Assembly (NCBI GenBank): GCA_035761505.1
Contig: DASTQX010000577.1
Location: 1-50,827, forward strand
Origin: JAIVJM01 sp035761505
Lineage (GTDB): Bacteria; Acidobacteriota; Blastocatellia; Pyrinomonadales; Pyrinomonadaceae
Direction of reading: 5' to 3'
Length of the DNA stretch: 50,827 bases
Position numbers and translations under genes: made by a program. Positions 1 to 8,052 of this stretch are shown in pieces. How positions within the stretch are numbered: position 1 is the first letter of the stretch; each line of letters opens with the position of its first letter. The notes beneath the pieces were generated by a model. That model was not told the origin of the DNA and did no database searches. It was given only the letters and a program-made list of their open reading frames with translations.

Positions 1-528
1 CGAGAGGAAGTCCCACTCGGCGATGGTCGAGTCTTTGAACTCAAGATAGGTCGAAGGATTCTCCAAGACCAACGGGCGCTGCAAGAAATCCTGCACCTGC
101 CGGACGCGTTCGACGACGTGGCGCAGGCTCTCTTCGTTGAGCGGCATGGGCAGGAGGTCGTGCGTGTTCGCGTGCGCGACGCCCGTCCAGCACAGGTGAT
201 CCGAAATCCACGCGGGCCGCACGAAGTCCGCGAGCGCCTTCAGGCCGTTCAGGTATTGCCGGTCAAGAGGGTCTGTGCTCCCGATGGAGAGCGAAACCCC
301 ATGCATCACGACGGGGCGGGCGGCGGCCACGCGCTCAAGGACGTGGCGCGCGTAGCCGAAATTATCCATGAAGTTCTCGCTGATAATTTCAAACCAGTCC
401 ACCGGCGGGTCGTGACGCATGAGGTAAGAGAAGTGCTGGTTGCGCAGGCCGACGCCCAGACCGAGATTCGGGAGGTCTGGGCGTCGGCGTCGGAGGTGCT
501 GCGCGTTGGAAGGCTCAGGCTGAATCAT
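1..528 (-). CDS. MNIO / DUF692 family protein (3' end outside window)
   Basis: The 176 visible residues carry the N-terminal signature of the DUF692 (multinuclear non-heme iron oxidase, MNIO) TIM-barrel family: LGVGLRNQHF near the start, DWFEIISENF, and MHGVSLSIGSTDPLD with a likely metal-ligand His. Characterised members use two or three irons to modify Cys or Asp residues of peptides (bufferins, methanobactin). The ATG at 528 overlaps the stop of the upstream ferritin-like gene in an ATGA tetranucleotide, so the two are translationally coupled. A substrate or partner is therefore most likely the upstream protein, which has a Cys-rich tail. The C-terminal third of the barrel and any following gene lie beyond the window edge. 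Family assignment is firm; the substrate is inference. Confidence 0.87.
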   Translation of the reverse strand, partial: MIQPEPSNAQHLRRRRPDLPNLGLGVGLRNQHFSYLMRHDPPVDWFEIISENFMDNFGYARHVLERVAAARPVVMHGVSLSIGSTDPLDRQYLNGLKALADFVRPAWISDHLCWTGVAHANTHDLLPMPLNEESLRHVVERVRQVQDFLQRPLVLENPSTYLEFKDSTIAEWDFLS

Positions 529-2513
529 GTGGAGGGCGGGAACGCGAGGCGCAAGTCGCTGTCCGCAGGCTTCTCCGGCGGCGTGACGCCGCGATGTTGG
601 AGCACCCGGATGAAGGCTTCCCAAGCCACGTCGAAGACCTTGTCGCCCACTTTGTATTGCAGGTTGCCGATCTTCTCCGGCGTCGAGGTCTGGCCGACGA
701 AGTCAATGACCTCCATCCCGCCGGAAGTCTGGTCGGGCTGCGGCGGCGGGTAAAGCTGCGAGGCCGAGATCGGGATGGCACAGCCGCCGAACGACGCGCA
801 CTTGTTGTCCGAAGGCGCGCTGTAAATTTTGGGGCCGCCCCTCAGCGGCGGCGTGGGGCTCAGGTGTTCGAGCAAGACCTTGTGGCCGCACAGGACGCTC
901 TGGCCCACGACCTGCACGAAGCCGCAGCCGCCCTCGGCCTTGCAACCGTTCGAGCCGCGACACGAGTGGAAGACTTCCACCTGCGCGCAGTTCTGGTCTT
1001 GGCCCGGAGTGGTGAGGTCTAAGCCCTGACAGGCGTGATAGAGCACGCCCGGCGTCTTCTCCGCGATGCCCTGCGTAAGGTCGGGGAACTGCCCGAAGAC
1101 GGCCCAGCAGATGGAGACGCGGTCGCCGGAGCCGTACATCGAAGGGCTGGGGAAAGCGGTCGTCTCGCTCGTCCAGAAGCCGGAAAGGACGCGCGTGATG
1201 CCGGCGATGGAACCGGCGGCGACCTGACTGAAGGTCTCGTAAGTGCCGGAGACGCCCTTGAGGTTGTTGAGCGCGGCGGCGATGTCCTCGGCGGGCGGGA
1301 GCGGCCACTTGTTCTGGTCGTAGCCGGTCGTCTTCAGCATCTCCGCCGTCCACTTGTTCCCGGCGGCGTGCCACTGATCCCAAGTGACGACCTTGCCCGT
1401 CTCCAGCAGTTCGCCGATGGCGAGGAAGCGGTCGTGGTGGTCGAGCGCGCCGTTCGTGCTCCGCGAGACGGTCTGGCCCGAAGGGTTATCGAGCGTGCCC
1501 GTGTCGGTGTAGTTGGGATAGTCGAAATTCAGCGCGTCCTCGTCGGGCTGGAACTCGCCCTGCACGGGCGCGTACTTGAGCTGGCCGCGCATGAGCCTGA
1601 TCCACTTCGCCACGTCCTGACCTTCGCCCTGATCGGTGATGGCGTTAATCATGTTCAGGATGTTCTCCATCGCGTTCTGGACGCTGATCTCGCCCGACGC
1701 CATGGTGGGCATCTTGGGGTATTCGGGCTGGTGGTAGCTGCTGCTGGCGTTGAAGAGGTCTCTTTCCAGCGTGCCCCGGTTGAAGACGTACTCGAAGAGG
1801 CTCGTGCCGTCGGTATAGACGATCTCCATGTACTGCCAGAGGCACTTGTACATCCAGCCGATAGTGCCGAACATCGGGAGGTCGGCTTCGGTGTTGGTGG
1901 CCTGCCAGTCGGCGAACGGGACGGCGGGGAAATACTTGCCCTCGTTCTCCGGGGCGATGATGCCGCGCGCGTCGTCCTCGTTCTCTTCGATGGCGAGGAA
2001 GAGCTGATTCTGCTCCGGCGTCAGCGCGTCGAGCTTGACCCTGATGGCGTTGTAGGGGGCAATACAGTCCTGAAAGTCGAGGATGTGGGGGATGCTCGTC
2101 GTGTCGGCGTAACAAGTCCAGCCGTAGTTCTTGTCCTGCAACATGACGCTGTTGTAGGTCGGCATGACGCCGAGAGCTTTGGCGATGTTGGAGGCCAGTT
2201 GGAGGTGCAGCATCTCGTCAATGAAGACGCTGAAGAAGTGGTTAAAGGCTTGCGCGTTGGCCGGATTCTGGGGGTCGTTCGCGGGGTCGCGCGAGGGGGC
2301 CGCGCCGGGCCACAGGCGGCCCTGATAGAAATCGTTCCCGGCGCTGGTGATCTGATGCATCCCCTGTATGGAGTAGAGCGAGACCATGTAAAGCGGGATG
2401 GTAAACAGTTCCACGTTGATGGCGGCTTGGGCCAGAGCTTGCAAGGCGGCCTTGTCGGCGTCTTTGTTGTCGGGCGAGCGCTCTTTCAGTTCCGGCCTTT
2501 GAAAAGTTTCCAT
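525..2513 (-). CDS. Ferritin-like (VioB/iminophenylpyruvate dimer synthase-like) protein with Cys-rich C-terminal segment
   Basis: The 662-residue protein opens with a ferritin-like four-helix domain (about residues 20-260). Metal-ligand patterns are visible: NVELFTIPLYM, FIDEMLHLQLASNIAKALG (a Glu/His pair) and QYMEIVYTDG. This resembles the ferritin-like domain found in VioB/RebD-type proteins. The C-terminal third (about residues 494-577) is Cys-rich, with motifs ACQG, HSCRGSNGCKAEGGCG, VLCGHK and CASFGGCAIP. There is no signal peptide. A GGAGG ribosome site lies about 12 bases before the ATG, and the stop overlaps the MNIO start. Odd point: a Cys-rich motif like those of small MNIO substrate peptides is here fused to a ferritin domain. 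The enzymatic reaction is unknown; it could be a diiron oxygenase or a metal store. Confidence 0.75.
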   Translation of the reverse strand: METFQRPELKERSPDNKDADKAALQALAQAAINVELFTIPLYMVSLYSIQGMHQITSAGNDFYQGRLWPGAAPSRDPANDPQNPANAQAFNHFFSVFIDEMLHLQLASNIAKALGVMPTYNSVMLQDKNYGWTCYADTTSIPHILDFQDCIAPYNAIRVKLDALTPEQNQLFLAIEENEDDARGIIAPENEGKYFPAVPFADWQATNTEADLPMFGTIGWMYKCLWQYMEIVYTDGTSLFEYVFNRGTLERDLFNASSSYHQPEYPKMPTMASGEISVQNAMENILNMINAITDQGEGQDVAKWIRLMRGQLKYAPVQGEFQPDEDALNFDYPNYTDTGTLDNPSGQTVSRSTNGALDHHDRFLAIGELLETGKVVTWDQWHAAGNKWTAEMLKTTGYDQNKWPLPPAEDIAAALNNLKGVSGTYETFSQVAAGSIAGITRVLSGFWTSETTAFPSPSMYGSGDRVSICWAVFGQFPDLTQGIAEKTPGVLYHACQGLDLTTPGQDQNCAQVEVFHSCRGSNGCKAEGGCGFVQVVGQSVLCGHKVLLEHLSPTPPLRGGPKIYSAPSDNKCASFGGCAIPISASQLYPPPQPDQTSGGMEVIDFVGQTSTPEKIGNLQYKVGDKVFDVAWEAFIRVLQHRGVTPPEKPADSDLRLAFPPST

Positions 2514-2824
2514 GTCGTCGTTAGCCTCCGGCTATTTGTAAGAGTGGGAACTAAGGTGAGGGCGTTTGTCGTGGGGCTCGATGTGCAGCCCGACCCCGGC
2601 TCGGAGATGAGTAGTGCTTGGAGCGGATGATACTGCCCGGTCTTTTGAAAAAGCAAGAACTTTGTCTTTGAGGCTGCTGCGGGTTCGAGAAGCGGTGAGC
2701 GGGATGAGGATGAAGGTTACAGTCCGCGCGCGAGGTAACGTGTGTGGCCTCGCGTAAATATCTCTTTGTCCGGACGGCGCGCTTCGTCGAGGGGCGATAA
2801 TCTCTGACGGCCTCGGCGGGTCGT
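2514..2824 (-). promoter_or_regulatory. Upstream region of the ferritin-like/MNIO operon with candidate sigma-70 promoter
   Basis: This 311-bp stretch has no convincing gene. On the minus strand a candidate promoter has -35 TTGCTT (2651-2656) and -10 TATCAT (2627-2632) with an 18-bp spacer, giving a leader of roughly 110 bases before the ATG at 2513. The GGAGG at 2526-2530 is the ribosome site. I saw no clear terminator for the gene upstream (stop at 2825). Confidence 0.4.
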
Positions 2825-3619
2825 TTAAGGCTTCTTCGTTTCGGGAGGCGCGGCGAGTATGTCTCGGTGATGCGCCTGCCCTCGTTCGTAGCCGCGCCGG
2901 AAGGCTTCCTCTCGGTAGTCTTCGCCGTAACTCTCGCGCAGGGACTCGGCGGCCTCGGCGAGCGTCTGGCCGCGCCGGTGCGGGTGGAGCGCCGCCTCGA
3001 AGCCGCGCCGGAAGAGCGCCTCGTCGGTCGTGAAATCGCGGCCCCCTCTGGCGTACTCCGCGCCCTCCGCCGCGCGCAGCCCGCCCCACCAGAGTTCGCG
3101 CGCCTCGCCGAGACTCACAGCGCCCGCGCCCGACAACTCCGCGCGCGCCGCGACGGCCTCTCCCTCGTCCTTCGCCAGAGCGACGACGACCGTCCGGCCC
3201 GCCCTCAGAGCTTCTTCAAAGATGTGCAGCTCGTCGTGCAGGCGCGCGCGGACGACCGCTTCGTCCAGCGCGTGGCCCGCCGCCTTGCCGACGGCCTTAC
3301 CGCCGAGGCCGAGCAGCGCCGCGCCGAGCGCGCCCGCCGCCAAGACCGCCCCCGCGCCGGGGACGATAAAGCTGCCGACCGCGCCGCCGATCATGATTCC
3401 CCCGGCGATGCCGAGCCCGCGCCCCACCGCGCCGCCGACCTTCTCGCCCGCGTGCGGCTCCTCCGTCTCGACGGCCAGTAGTTTCTCTTCCACCTCGCGC
3501 TCCGGCGTGCCGGGCGAGAGCAGCGCGAGGTGATCTTCGGCGACGCCGACCGAGCGCAGGCGCTCTGCCGCGCGCTCCGCGCCGGAGCGCGAGTCGAATA
3601 TCCCGGCGACGGTAATCAT
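2825..3619 (-). CDS. General-stress-protein-like (YflT/17M-like) protein with glycine-zipper hydrophobic segment
   Basis: The 264-residue protein starts ITVAGIFDSRSGAERAAERLRSVGV, the pattern of the YflT / general stress protein 17M N-terminal domain. A long Gly/Ala-rich hydrophobic stretch follows (about residues 62-112, with repeated GxxxG spacing), typical of a glycine-zipper membrane hairpin. After it comes a second small domain (HIFEEALRAGRTVVVALA) and a charged tail with Arg/Glu-rich helices (RRGFEAALHPHRRGQTLAEA). The family is associated with stress responses in Bacillus but its molecular role is unknown. The gene stands alone between the ferritin operon and a CBS protein, all on the minus strand. 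A GC-rich 3620-3770 spacer separates it from the CBS gene upstream. Confidence 0.6.
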   Translation of the reverse strand: MITVAGIFDSRSGAERAAERLRSVGVAEDHLALLSPGTPEREVEEKLLAVETEEPHAGEKVGGAVGRGLGIAGGIMIGGAVGSFIVPGAGAVLAAGALGAALLGLGGKAVGKAAGHALDEAVVRARLHDELHIFEEALRAGRTVVVALAKDEGEAVAARAELSGAGAVSLGEARELWWGGLRAAEGAEYARGGRDFTTDEALFRRGFEAALHPHRRGQTLAEAAESLRESYGEDYREEAFRRGYERGQAHHRDILAAPPETKKP

Positions 3620-3770
3620 CGCAAGCCCCCTTACGTCAACAGTCCCGTGCCCTTCGTCCCGGCGACGCGCCGCACTTTTTAGGAAGCGCGATGTCGGCGG
3701 GGCGCGCGCGGTCGCGCCCGCCGCGTCGCGTGCGGCGCGCGCGGCTGGTCGTGTGATTAGTGTCTGACGT

Positions 3771-4217
3771 TCAGCCCGCGGCGGACGCCGAGCTGGTCGG
3801 CTCCGACACCTCTTTGACGACCGCGCCGGTCTCGCGTTTCTCGGCGTGCTTGGCGATGTCGGCGAGCGAGACGATGCCGCAGCACTCGCCGCTCGCGTCC
3901 ACGACCGGCACGCGCCTGATCTGTTTCCCCTCCATCACCTTGCAGCACTCGTCGAGCGAAGTCTCCGGCGTCACGGTGACGCACGGCGTCGTCATGCACT
4001 CCGAGACGGTCATCGAAAGCGGGTTGAGCCCCTTCGCCACCGTGCGGCAGGTGATGTCGCGGTCGGTGATGACGCCGACCGGCTTCTTGCTCGAAGCGCT
4101 CTCGACGACGGGGATTTCCCCACAGTCATTCTCGACCATCAGTTCGGCGGCGCGTTGGAGCGTCGAGTCAGGCGTGCAGCACGCCGGGTCGGGCGTCATG
4201 ATGTCTTTCACTTGCAT
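3771..4217 (-). CDS. Two-CBS-domain protein
   Basis: The 148-residue protein is almost entirely a pair of CBS motifs. The first starts VKDIMTPDPACCTPDSTLQ and ends GVITDRDITCRTVAKG; the second starts VSECMTTPCVTVTPETSLDECC and ends GIVSLADIAKHA. CBS pairs bind adenine nucleotides or similar ligands and sense energy state. Stand-alone CBS pairs of this kind often lie near universal stress proteins in stress regulons. It has six Cys, including two CC pairs, which is unusual for a CBS module and might allow redox sensing (speculation). A GGAGG site lies 11 bases before the ATG. Sure of the domain, not of the ligand. Confidence 0.85.
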   Translation of the reverse strand: MQVKDIMTPDPACCTPDSTLQRAAELMVENDCGEIPVVESASSKKPVGVITDRDITCRTVAKGLNPLSMTVSECMTTPCVTVTPETSLDECCKVMEGKQIRRVPVVDASGECCGIVSLADIAKHAEKRETGAVVKEVSEPTSSASAAG

Positions 4218-4259
4218 TGCTTCTTCTTATCCTCCGAAGGGCGCGCGGCTGGCGCGCCT

Positions 4260-4300
4260 CTTCCGTTAAAGGCTCGGCTCGCCGCCGCGCGGGCGGCGAG
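4260..4300 (-). terminator. GC-rich hairpin after the kinase-like gene
   Basis: An inverted repeat (CTCGCCGCC / GGCGGCGAG with a short GC loop) lies downstream of the stop of the kinase-like gene on the minus strand. There is no strong T tract, so it may be a weak or Rho-assisted terminator. Confidence 0.35.
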
Positions 4301-4327
4301 TCGAGGGCTCCTTCGTCCCGCGAGGGT

Positions 4328-5338
4328 TCACTGGTGACGCGCCCGGCTCGCCGAGCCGTCGCGGAGGTTGACCAGCTCGTTAATTCTCTGGCGGACGGCG
4401 CGCGCCAGCATCCGCACTTCGTCGGCGTTGTAGTTGGCCGCGCGGAACGCGTCCTCAAGCTGCCGGTCGCTGAGGCGCGAGAGGAGCGTGCCGATCCACT
4501 CGGCGTCCGAGACGCTGACGTGGCGCATCATCTCGGAGTTCTTGCCGCTGTAGTGGAGGCGGACGGTGCCGTCCTCGACGCGCTCGATGAACTCGTCGGA
4601 GACGTAGTCGTCCGGCTCGTTGCGGCTCCCCTTGATGCTGCGGAAGAAGGCTATCGGCGACTTCCGCCCGCCGGTCTTGCCGAAGGTCGTGCCGAGGTCG
4701 CTGACGATGTAGCGCAACTCGTTCCCGCCGGGGCCGCGCGCGAGCAGGATGCGGTTGTTCGAGTCCTTCAAGTCCCAGTTCTCCATCAGGGCCATCAAAA
4801 CTTTGAGACCTTGCAGCTCGCGCCTGCCGGTGAAGGCGTTGCTCTCCCAGCTCCATTCGTCAAGGCGCTCAATCTCTTCCGGCCTCGCCTCCAGGCGGAC
4901 GTTCTCGAACGTGCCCTTGCCCTCGATGGTGAGTCGCGGCACGAGGTAGTTGATCTCGGTCACGTAGCCGACGGCCCAGACCAGACGCACGGCGGCGGTC
5001 TCGCTCTGCGCCTCCTTGCCGAGCTTCGCCACCCAGACGCGCCCGCGCCCGTCGCGCACGCGGTACTTCTTCGAGTAGCCGCCCTTCTCCTCCTCGATGA
5101 AGGTGACGCGGCTCAAGTCGGGCTTCCAAGCCTCGCCGCCGGGGCCGAGGAAGAGGTCGCGCGCGGCGATGTCCGCAGGCTCGCGCCACAGGACGGGCGT
5201 GCCGGAGGGCATCTGCTTCTTCTTTTTCTTCTCCTTCTGGTCGGCGAGGGCGGGCGTCGAAAGACTGAGGATGAAGATGGTCGCGCAGGCGAGTAACGTG
5301 CGGGCGACTCTCCGCCGCCGCGTGGAATCACTCAACAT
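4328..5338 (-). CDS. Exported atypical kinase-like protein (HipA/Fam20-like core motifs)
   Basis: The 336-residue protein has a signal peptide (hydrophobic residues about 14-32, cleavage after PALA) and then a Lys-rich DQKEKKKKKQ linker. The mature part carries a set of motifs like an atypical kinase: WVAKLGKEAQSETAAVRLVWAVG (a Lys plus Glu pair, about residues 103-125), NWDLKDSNNRIL (Asp/Asn catalytic-loop-like, about 184-195) and YIVSDLGTTFGK (DLG, metal-binding like, about 207-218). This arrangement resembles HipA/Fam20C/PI3K-fold kinases. Being exported, it would act outside the cytoplasm, where ATP is scarce. The assignment rests on short motifs only, and a non-kinase relative cannot be excluded. 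A -10-like TATAAT on the minus strand at 5512-5517 may belong to its promoter. Confidence 0.45.
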   Translation of the reverse strand: MLSDSTRRRRVARTLLACATIFILSLSTPALADQKEKKKKKQMPSGTPVLWREPADIAARDLFLGPGGEAWKPDLSRVTFIEEEKGGYSKKYRVRDGRGRVWVAKLGKEAQSETAAVRLVWAVGYVTEINYLVPRLTIEGKGTFENVRLEARPEEIERLDEWSWESNAFTGRRELQGLKVLMALMENWDLKDSNNRILLARGPGGNELRYIVSDLGTTFGKTGGRKSPIAFFRSIKGSRNEPDDYVSDEFIERVEDGTVRLHYSGKNSEMMRHVSVSDAEWIGTLLSRLSDRQLEDAFRAANYNADEVRMLARAVRQRINELVNLRDGSASRARHQ

Positions 5339-5572
5339 CGAATCGTTTCCCCCTTTCAGTTAAGTCCGGCTCTCGGTCGGCGAACGACCGGCTGATCTTG
5401 GGGGATGAAAAGATTCTCGGCGGGGCTCGTCGCGGATGGCGGGCCTCTCTTCTGTCTCTTAAAAGTCGCGGCCCGCCGCCTTCGTTTTTGCCGGAAGAAT
5501 ATTCGTCGAGGATTATACGTGCGGGCGGAGGGAAATTTCCACCGGCCACGGAGGGGAGGGCCGCCGGGCGAG

Positions 5573-6898
5573 CTACATTCGCGCGGAACTTTCGATCATC
5601 CCGCGCAGGCTGACCTGACCCGTGTAGTTGCCGAAGAGGACGCGGCCCGGCGCGGCGCACCAACTCTCTTCGGCCTTGCGCCAGACGCCCGGCAGGGCGA
5701 CGGAGTATTGCGGGATGGCGCGCGGCCAGCGGCTGATGACGAGTTGGAGGGGCTCGCCCCGCACGCCGAGCAGCGTTTCGAGTTCGCCGCGCACCGCCGC
5801 TTCAATCTCCGCGTCCGGGGCGTCAACCCAGCCGGGCTGCGAAGAGCCGCCGAGCAGGACGGCGAAGGAGGCTTGGCGCGACTCTTCGCGGACGCGCCCC
5901 TCGAACGAACTGGAAGTGAAGAGGACGCCCAGAGACTTGCGCCCCTCCTTCGCGGGCACGAGCGCGCCGACGCCCTTCAAGGGCCGCGCGAGCGCGCCCG
6001 TGGGGAAGAAGGCCGTGACCGAAACAATCGGCGTGTAGATTACTTCGCGGAGCGCGCGGCTCAACTCCGGCGCGTCCCTTTCGAGCAGCCGCGCCGCCGC
6101 GTAAGCGGGCGTGGCGAGCAGGACGTTGGGCGCGTCCGGCACTGCTTCGACGCGGACGCCGCGACGGAAACGCCCGCCCAATCTCTCTTCCAGCCGCCGC
6201 TCCAAACGCGCCGTCACGTCGCCCATCCCGTGGCGCGGCGCGACCATCCGCCGACGCTCTTTCTTCTTCTTCGGGCCTTGATGGTTCGCGGCGACTTCGC
6301 CCGCGCCGTGGCCGTTCTGCGACTGACGGCGGAAAGCCTTGCCGAGCATCGAGCCGAGGAGCGTCCGTCCCGGCGCGACCGAGAGCGCGGGGAAGGCGGC
6401 TTCGACGCCGAGTTCGGCGGGCTGGCTGCCGTAGATGCCTCGGACGAAGGGCGTCAGCAGGTATTCGACCGCCGCGTCGCCGAGGTGCGTGCGGCCCCAC
6501 GCGTCGAAGTCGAGCGCGCCCGTGCCCTCGCCCGCGCGCGCGAACGCCGCGCGACCGAGCGCGCTCAAGCTCTCGCCGAAGCCGAGCGGAAATTTTCTGA
6601 GGCGGCCTGCGCGCACGATGTAGCGGGCGCGCGAGTCGGGGCGGATTTCGGCCAGCTCGACTCCGAGTTCGCGGCAGAACTCGACGACCGAAGGGGACGC
6701 GAGCAGAGAGTGCGCGGCCCGCTCCGCCATGCCGTACTCGGTCTGCACGGTCTGAATCAGCCCGCCCGCCCGCGCGCGCTCTTCGAGCAGAGTGACTTCA
6801 TAACCCTTCTTGTCCAACGCGTAGGCCGCGAGCATCCCCGCGATCCCCGCGCCGACGATTGTCACCTCGCGCCGCGCCTCGTCGAATCTGCCGATCAT
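5573..6898 (-). CDS. hemY: Protoporphyrinogen oxidase (HemY/HemG type)
   Basis: The 441-residue flavoprotein oxidises protoporphyrinogen IX to protoporphyrin IX. It opens with an FAD-binding Rossmann motif (VTIVGAGIAGMLAAYALDKK) followed by TLLEERARAGGLIQT. It ends with the usual HemY tail VLFGNYTGQVSLRGMIESS. Longer upstream in-frame starts exist, but the ATG at 6898 fits the family start, has AAGGGG before it, and overlaps the hemH stop as ATGA. A basic patch in the middle (KKKKERRR) is not typical. It lies directly downstream of ferrochelatase, so the two last heme steps are coupled. HemY enzymes normally use oxygen, which contrasts with the oxygen-independent hemN next door. Confident. 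Confidence 0.88.
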   Translation of the reverse strand: MIGRFDEARREVTIVGAGIAGMLAAYALDKKGYEVTLLEERARAGGLIQTVQTEYGMAERAAHSLLASPSVVEFCRELGVELAEIRPDSRARYIVRAGRLRKFPLGFGESLSALGRAAFARAGEGTGALDFDAWGRTHLGDAAVEYLLTPFVRGIYGSQPAELGVEAAFPALSVAPGRTLLGSMLGKAFRRQSQNGHGAGEVAANHQGPKKKKERRRMVAPRHGMGDVTARLERRLEERLGGRFRRGVRVEAVPDAPNVLLATPAYAAARLLERDAPELSRALREVIYTPIVSVTAFFPTGALARPLKGVGALVPAKEGRKSLGVLFTSSSFEGRVREESRQASFAVLLGGSSQPGWVDAPDAEIEAAVRGELETLLGVRGEPLQLVISRWPRAIPQYSVALPGVWRKAEESWCAAPGRVLFGNYTGQVSLRGMIESSARM

Positions 6899-7965
6899 AC
6901 TTTCGCCCCTTCGAGTAAGTGCGGGGTGCGGCGTCTTGAGTCTTGAGCCAGCACGGAAAGGTTTTGGTCTTTGACTTCTGACTCCTGACTTCCGACTCCT
7001 GACCGCTCCACGATTGAACGCAGGACTTCCGCGAACTCCGGGTCGCCGTTGAAGGCGCGGGCGCGGTAGTAGTGTGTGATACCGTGCGCGCGCGCCTGTT
7101 CGCGGTAGAGTTGGTCGAGTTCGTAGAGCGTCTCGATGTGGTCGCTCACGAAGCTCAGAGGGACAACGACGATTCTCCGCACCCCTTCTCTGCCCAGACG
7201 CCGGAGTTCGTCCTCCGTGTAAGGTTCGAGCCACGGCAGCTTGCCGTTGCGCGACTGGTAGCAGAGCGACCACGGGTGACGCAGGCCCACGGCCACGGCC
7301 TCGACCGTGCGCCACACGTCGCGCGGGTAATGGTCGCCGCGCTCGACGATCTTCAAGGGCAGCGAGTGCGCCGAGAAGAGGACGTGAATCGTGTCGTCAC
7401 TTTTCCCGCGCTCGCGCTCGGCTTCGGCGAGCGCTTCTTCCACGGTGCGGCGCAGGAGCGCGGCGTAGCCGGGATGGTCGGGCCAGTTCTTCACCTCCCG
7501 CACGTCGGGCGACCAGCGCAGGCGGCGGAGCGAATCCTTCACCTCCTGAAGGCAAGTGCCGGTCGTCGTCGTCGAAAACTGCGGGAAGAGCGGCAGCACG
7601 ATTAACTTCTCCGCGCCCCACTCTTTCAGCCGCCGGAGCGCGCCCTCAATCGAAGGCTCGGCGCTGCGCATGCCGATTTCAACCCGCAACTCGCGTCCCC
7701 CGTCGCCGCCGTTCAACAGACGGCGAAGACCTTCGGCTTGCGCTTCAGTCCACCTCAGTTGCGGCGAGCCGCCGCCGATGAGCCGGTAGCACTCGACGGA
7801 GGAAGGCCCCTTGACCTGCGCGATGGCGAAGGCGACGAGCTGGCGCAAAGGCGCGGGCACGCCGACCAGAACGGAAGGGTTGACGAAGAGCCGGTAGAGG
7901 AACGGCTTGACCTCGCCGAGCGTCCACGGGCCGCCGAAGTTGAGAAGCGCGATGCCTGTTTTCAT
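6895..7965 (-). CDS. hemH: Ferrochelatase
   Basis: The 356-residue enzyme inserts Fe2+ into protoporphyrin IX. Family motifs are clear: GIALLNFGGP at the N-terminus, VLFSAHSLPLK (the catalytic His region), QSRNGKLPWLEPYTED and VVVPLSFVSDHIETLYELD. The last ~30 residues (SGVGSQESEVKDQN...) do not look like ferrochelatase. They are encoded by a tandem heptamer array (6971-7005), so a repeat has been built into the C-terminus. The stop overlaps the hemY start. A heptamer palindrome lies between this gene and hemN. Confident in function. Confidence 0.92.
   Translation of the reverse strand: MKTGIALLNFGGPWTLGEVKPFLYRLFVNPSVLVGVPAPLRQLVAFAIAQVKGPSSVECYRLIGGGSPQLRWTEAQAEGLRRLLNGGDGGRELRVEIGMRSAEPSIEGALRRLKEWGAEKLIVLPLFPQFSTTTTGTCLQEVKDSLRRLRWSPDVREVKNWPDHPGYAALLRRTVEEALAEAERERGKSDDTIHVLFSAHSLPLKIVERGDHYPRDVWRTVEAVAVGLRHPWSLCYQSRNGKLPWLEPYTEDELRRLGREGVRRIVVVPLSFVSDHIETLYELDQLYREQARAHGITHYYRARAFNGDPEFAEVLRSIVERSGVGSQESEVKDQNLSVLAQDSRRRTPHLLEGAKV
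6935..7005. repeat. Tandem heptamer array inside the 3' end of hemH
   Basis: At 6971-7005 the plus strand reads as five consecutive 7-mers of the form YTGACTY (TTGACTT, CTGACTC, CTGACTT, CCGACTC, CTGACCG). Two further 7-mers TCTTGAG lie at 6935-6948. The array is translated as part of HemH. This is one member of the window-wide heptamer family. Confidence 0.8.
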
Positions 7966-7967
7966 AA

Positions 7968-8047
7968 AATGATGAATGCGGAATGACGAGTGATAAATGA
8001 AAGCCCGGTCGCTTCTTCTTCATCGTTCATCATTCATCGTTCCGCAT
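7968..8047. repeat. Heptamer-built palindrome between hemN and hemH
   Basis: The left arm (7968-8001) is made of 7-mers such as ATGATGA, ATGCGGA, ATGACGA, GTGATAA. The right arm (8020-8047) is their approximate inverse (CATCGTT, CATCATT, CATCGTT, CCGCATC). The element lies between the hemN stop and the hemH start and could form a long imperfect hairpin in the hemN-hemH transcript. Confidence 0.75.
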
Positions 8048-8052
8048 CTCCT

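Noticed and set aside
118..753. Open frame on the plus strand opposite the MNIO and ferritin-like genes
   Set aside because: It is an antisense shadow created by high GC content; the minus-strand frames have clear family motifs and coupling.
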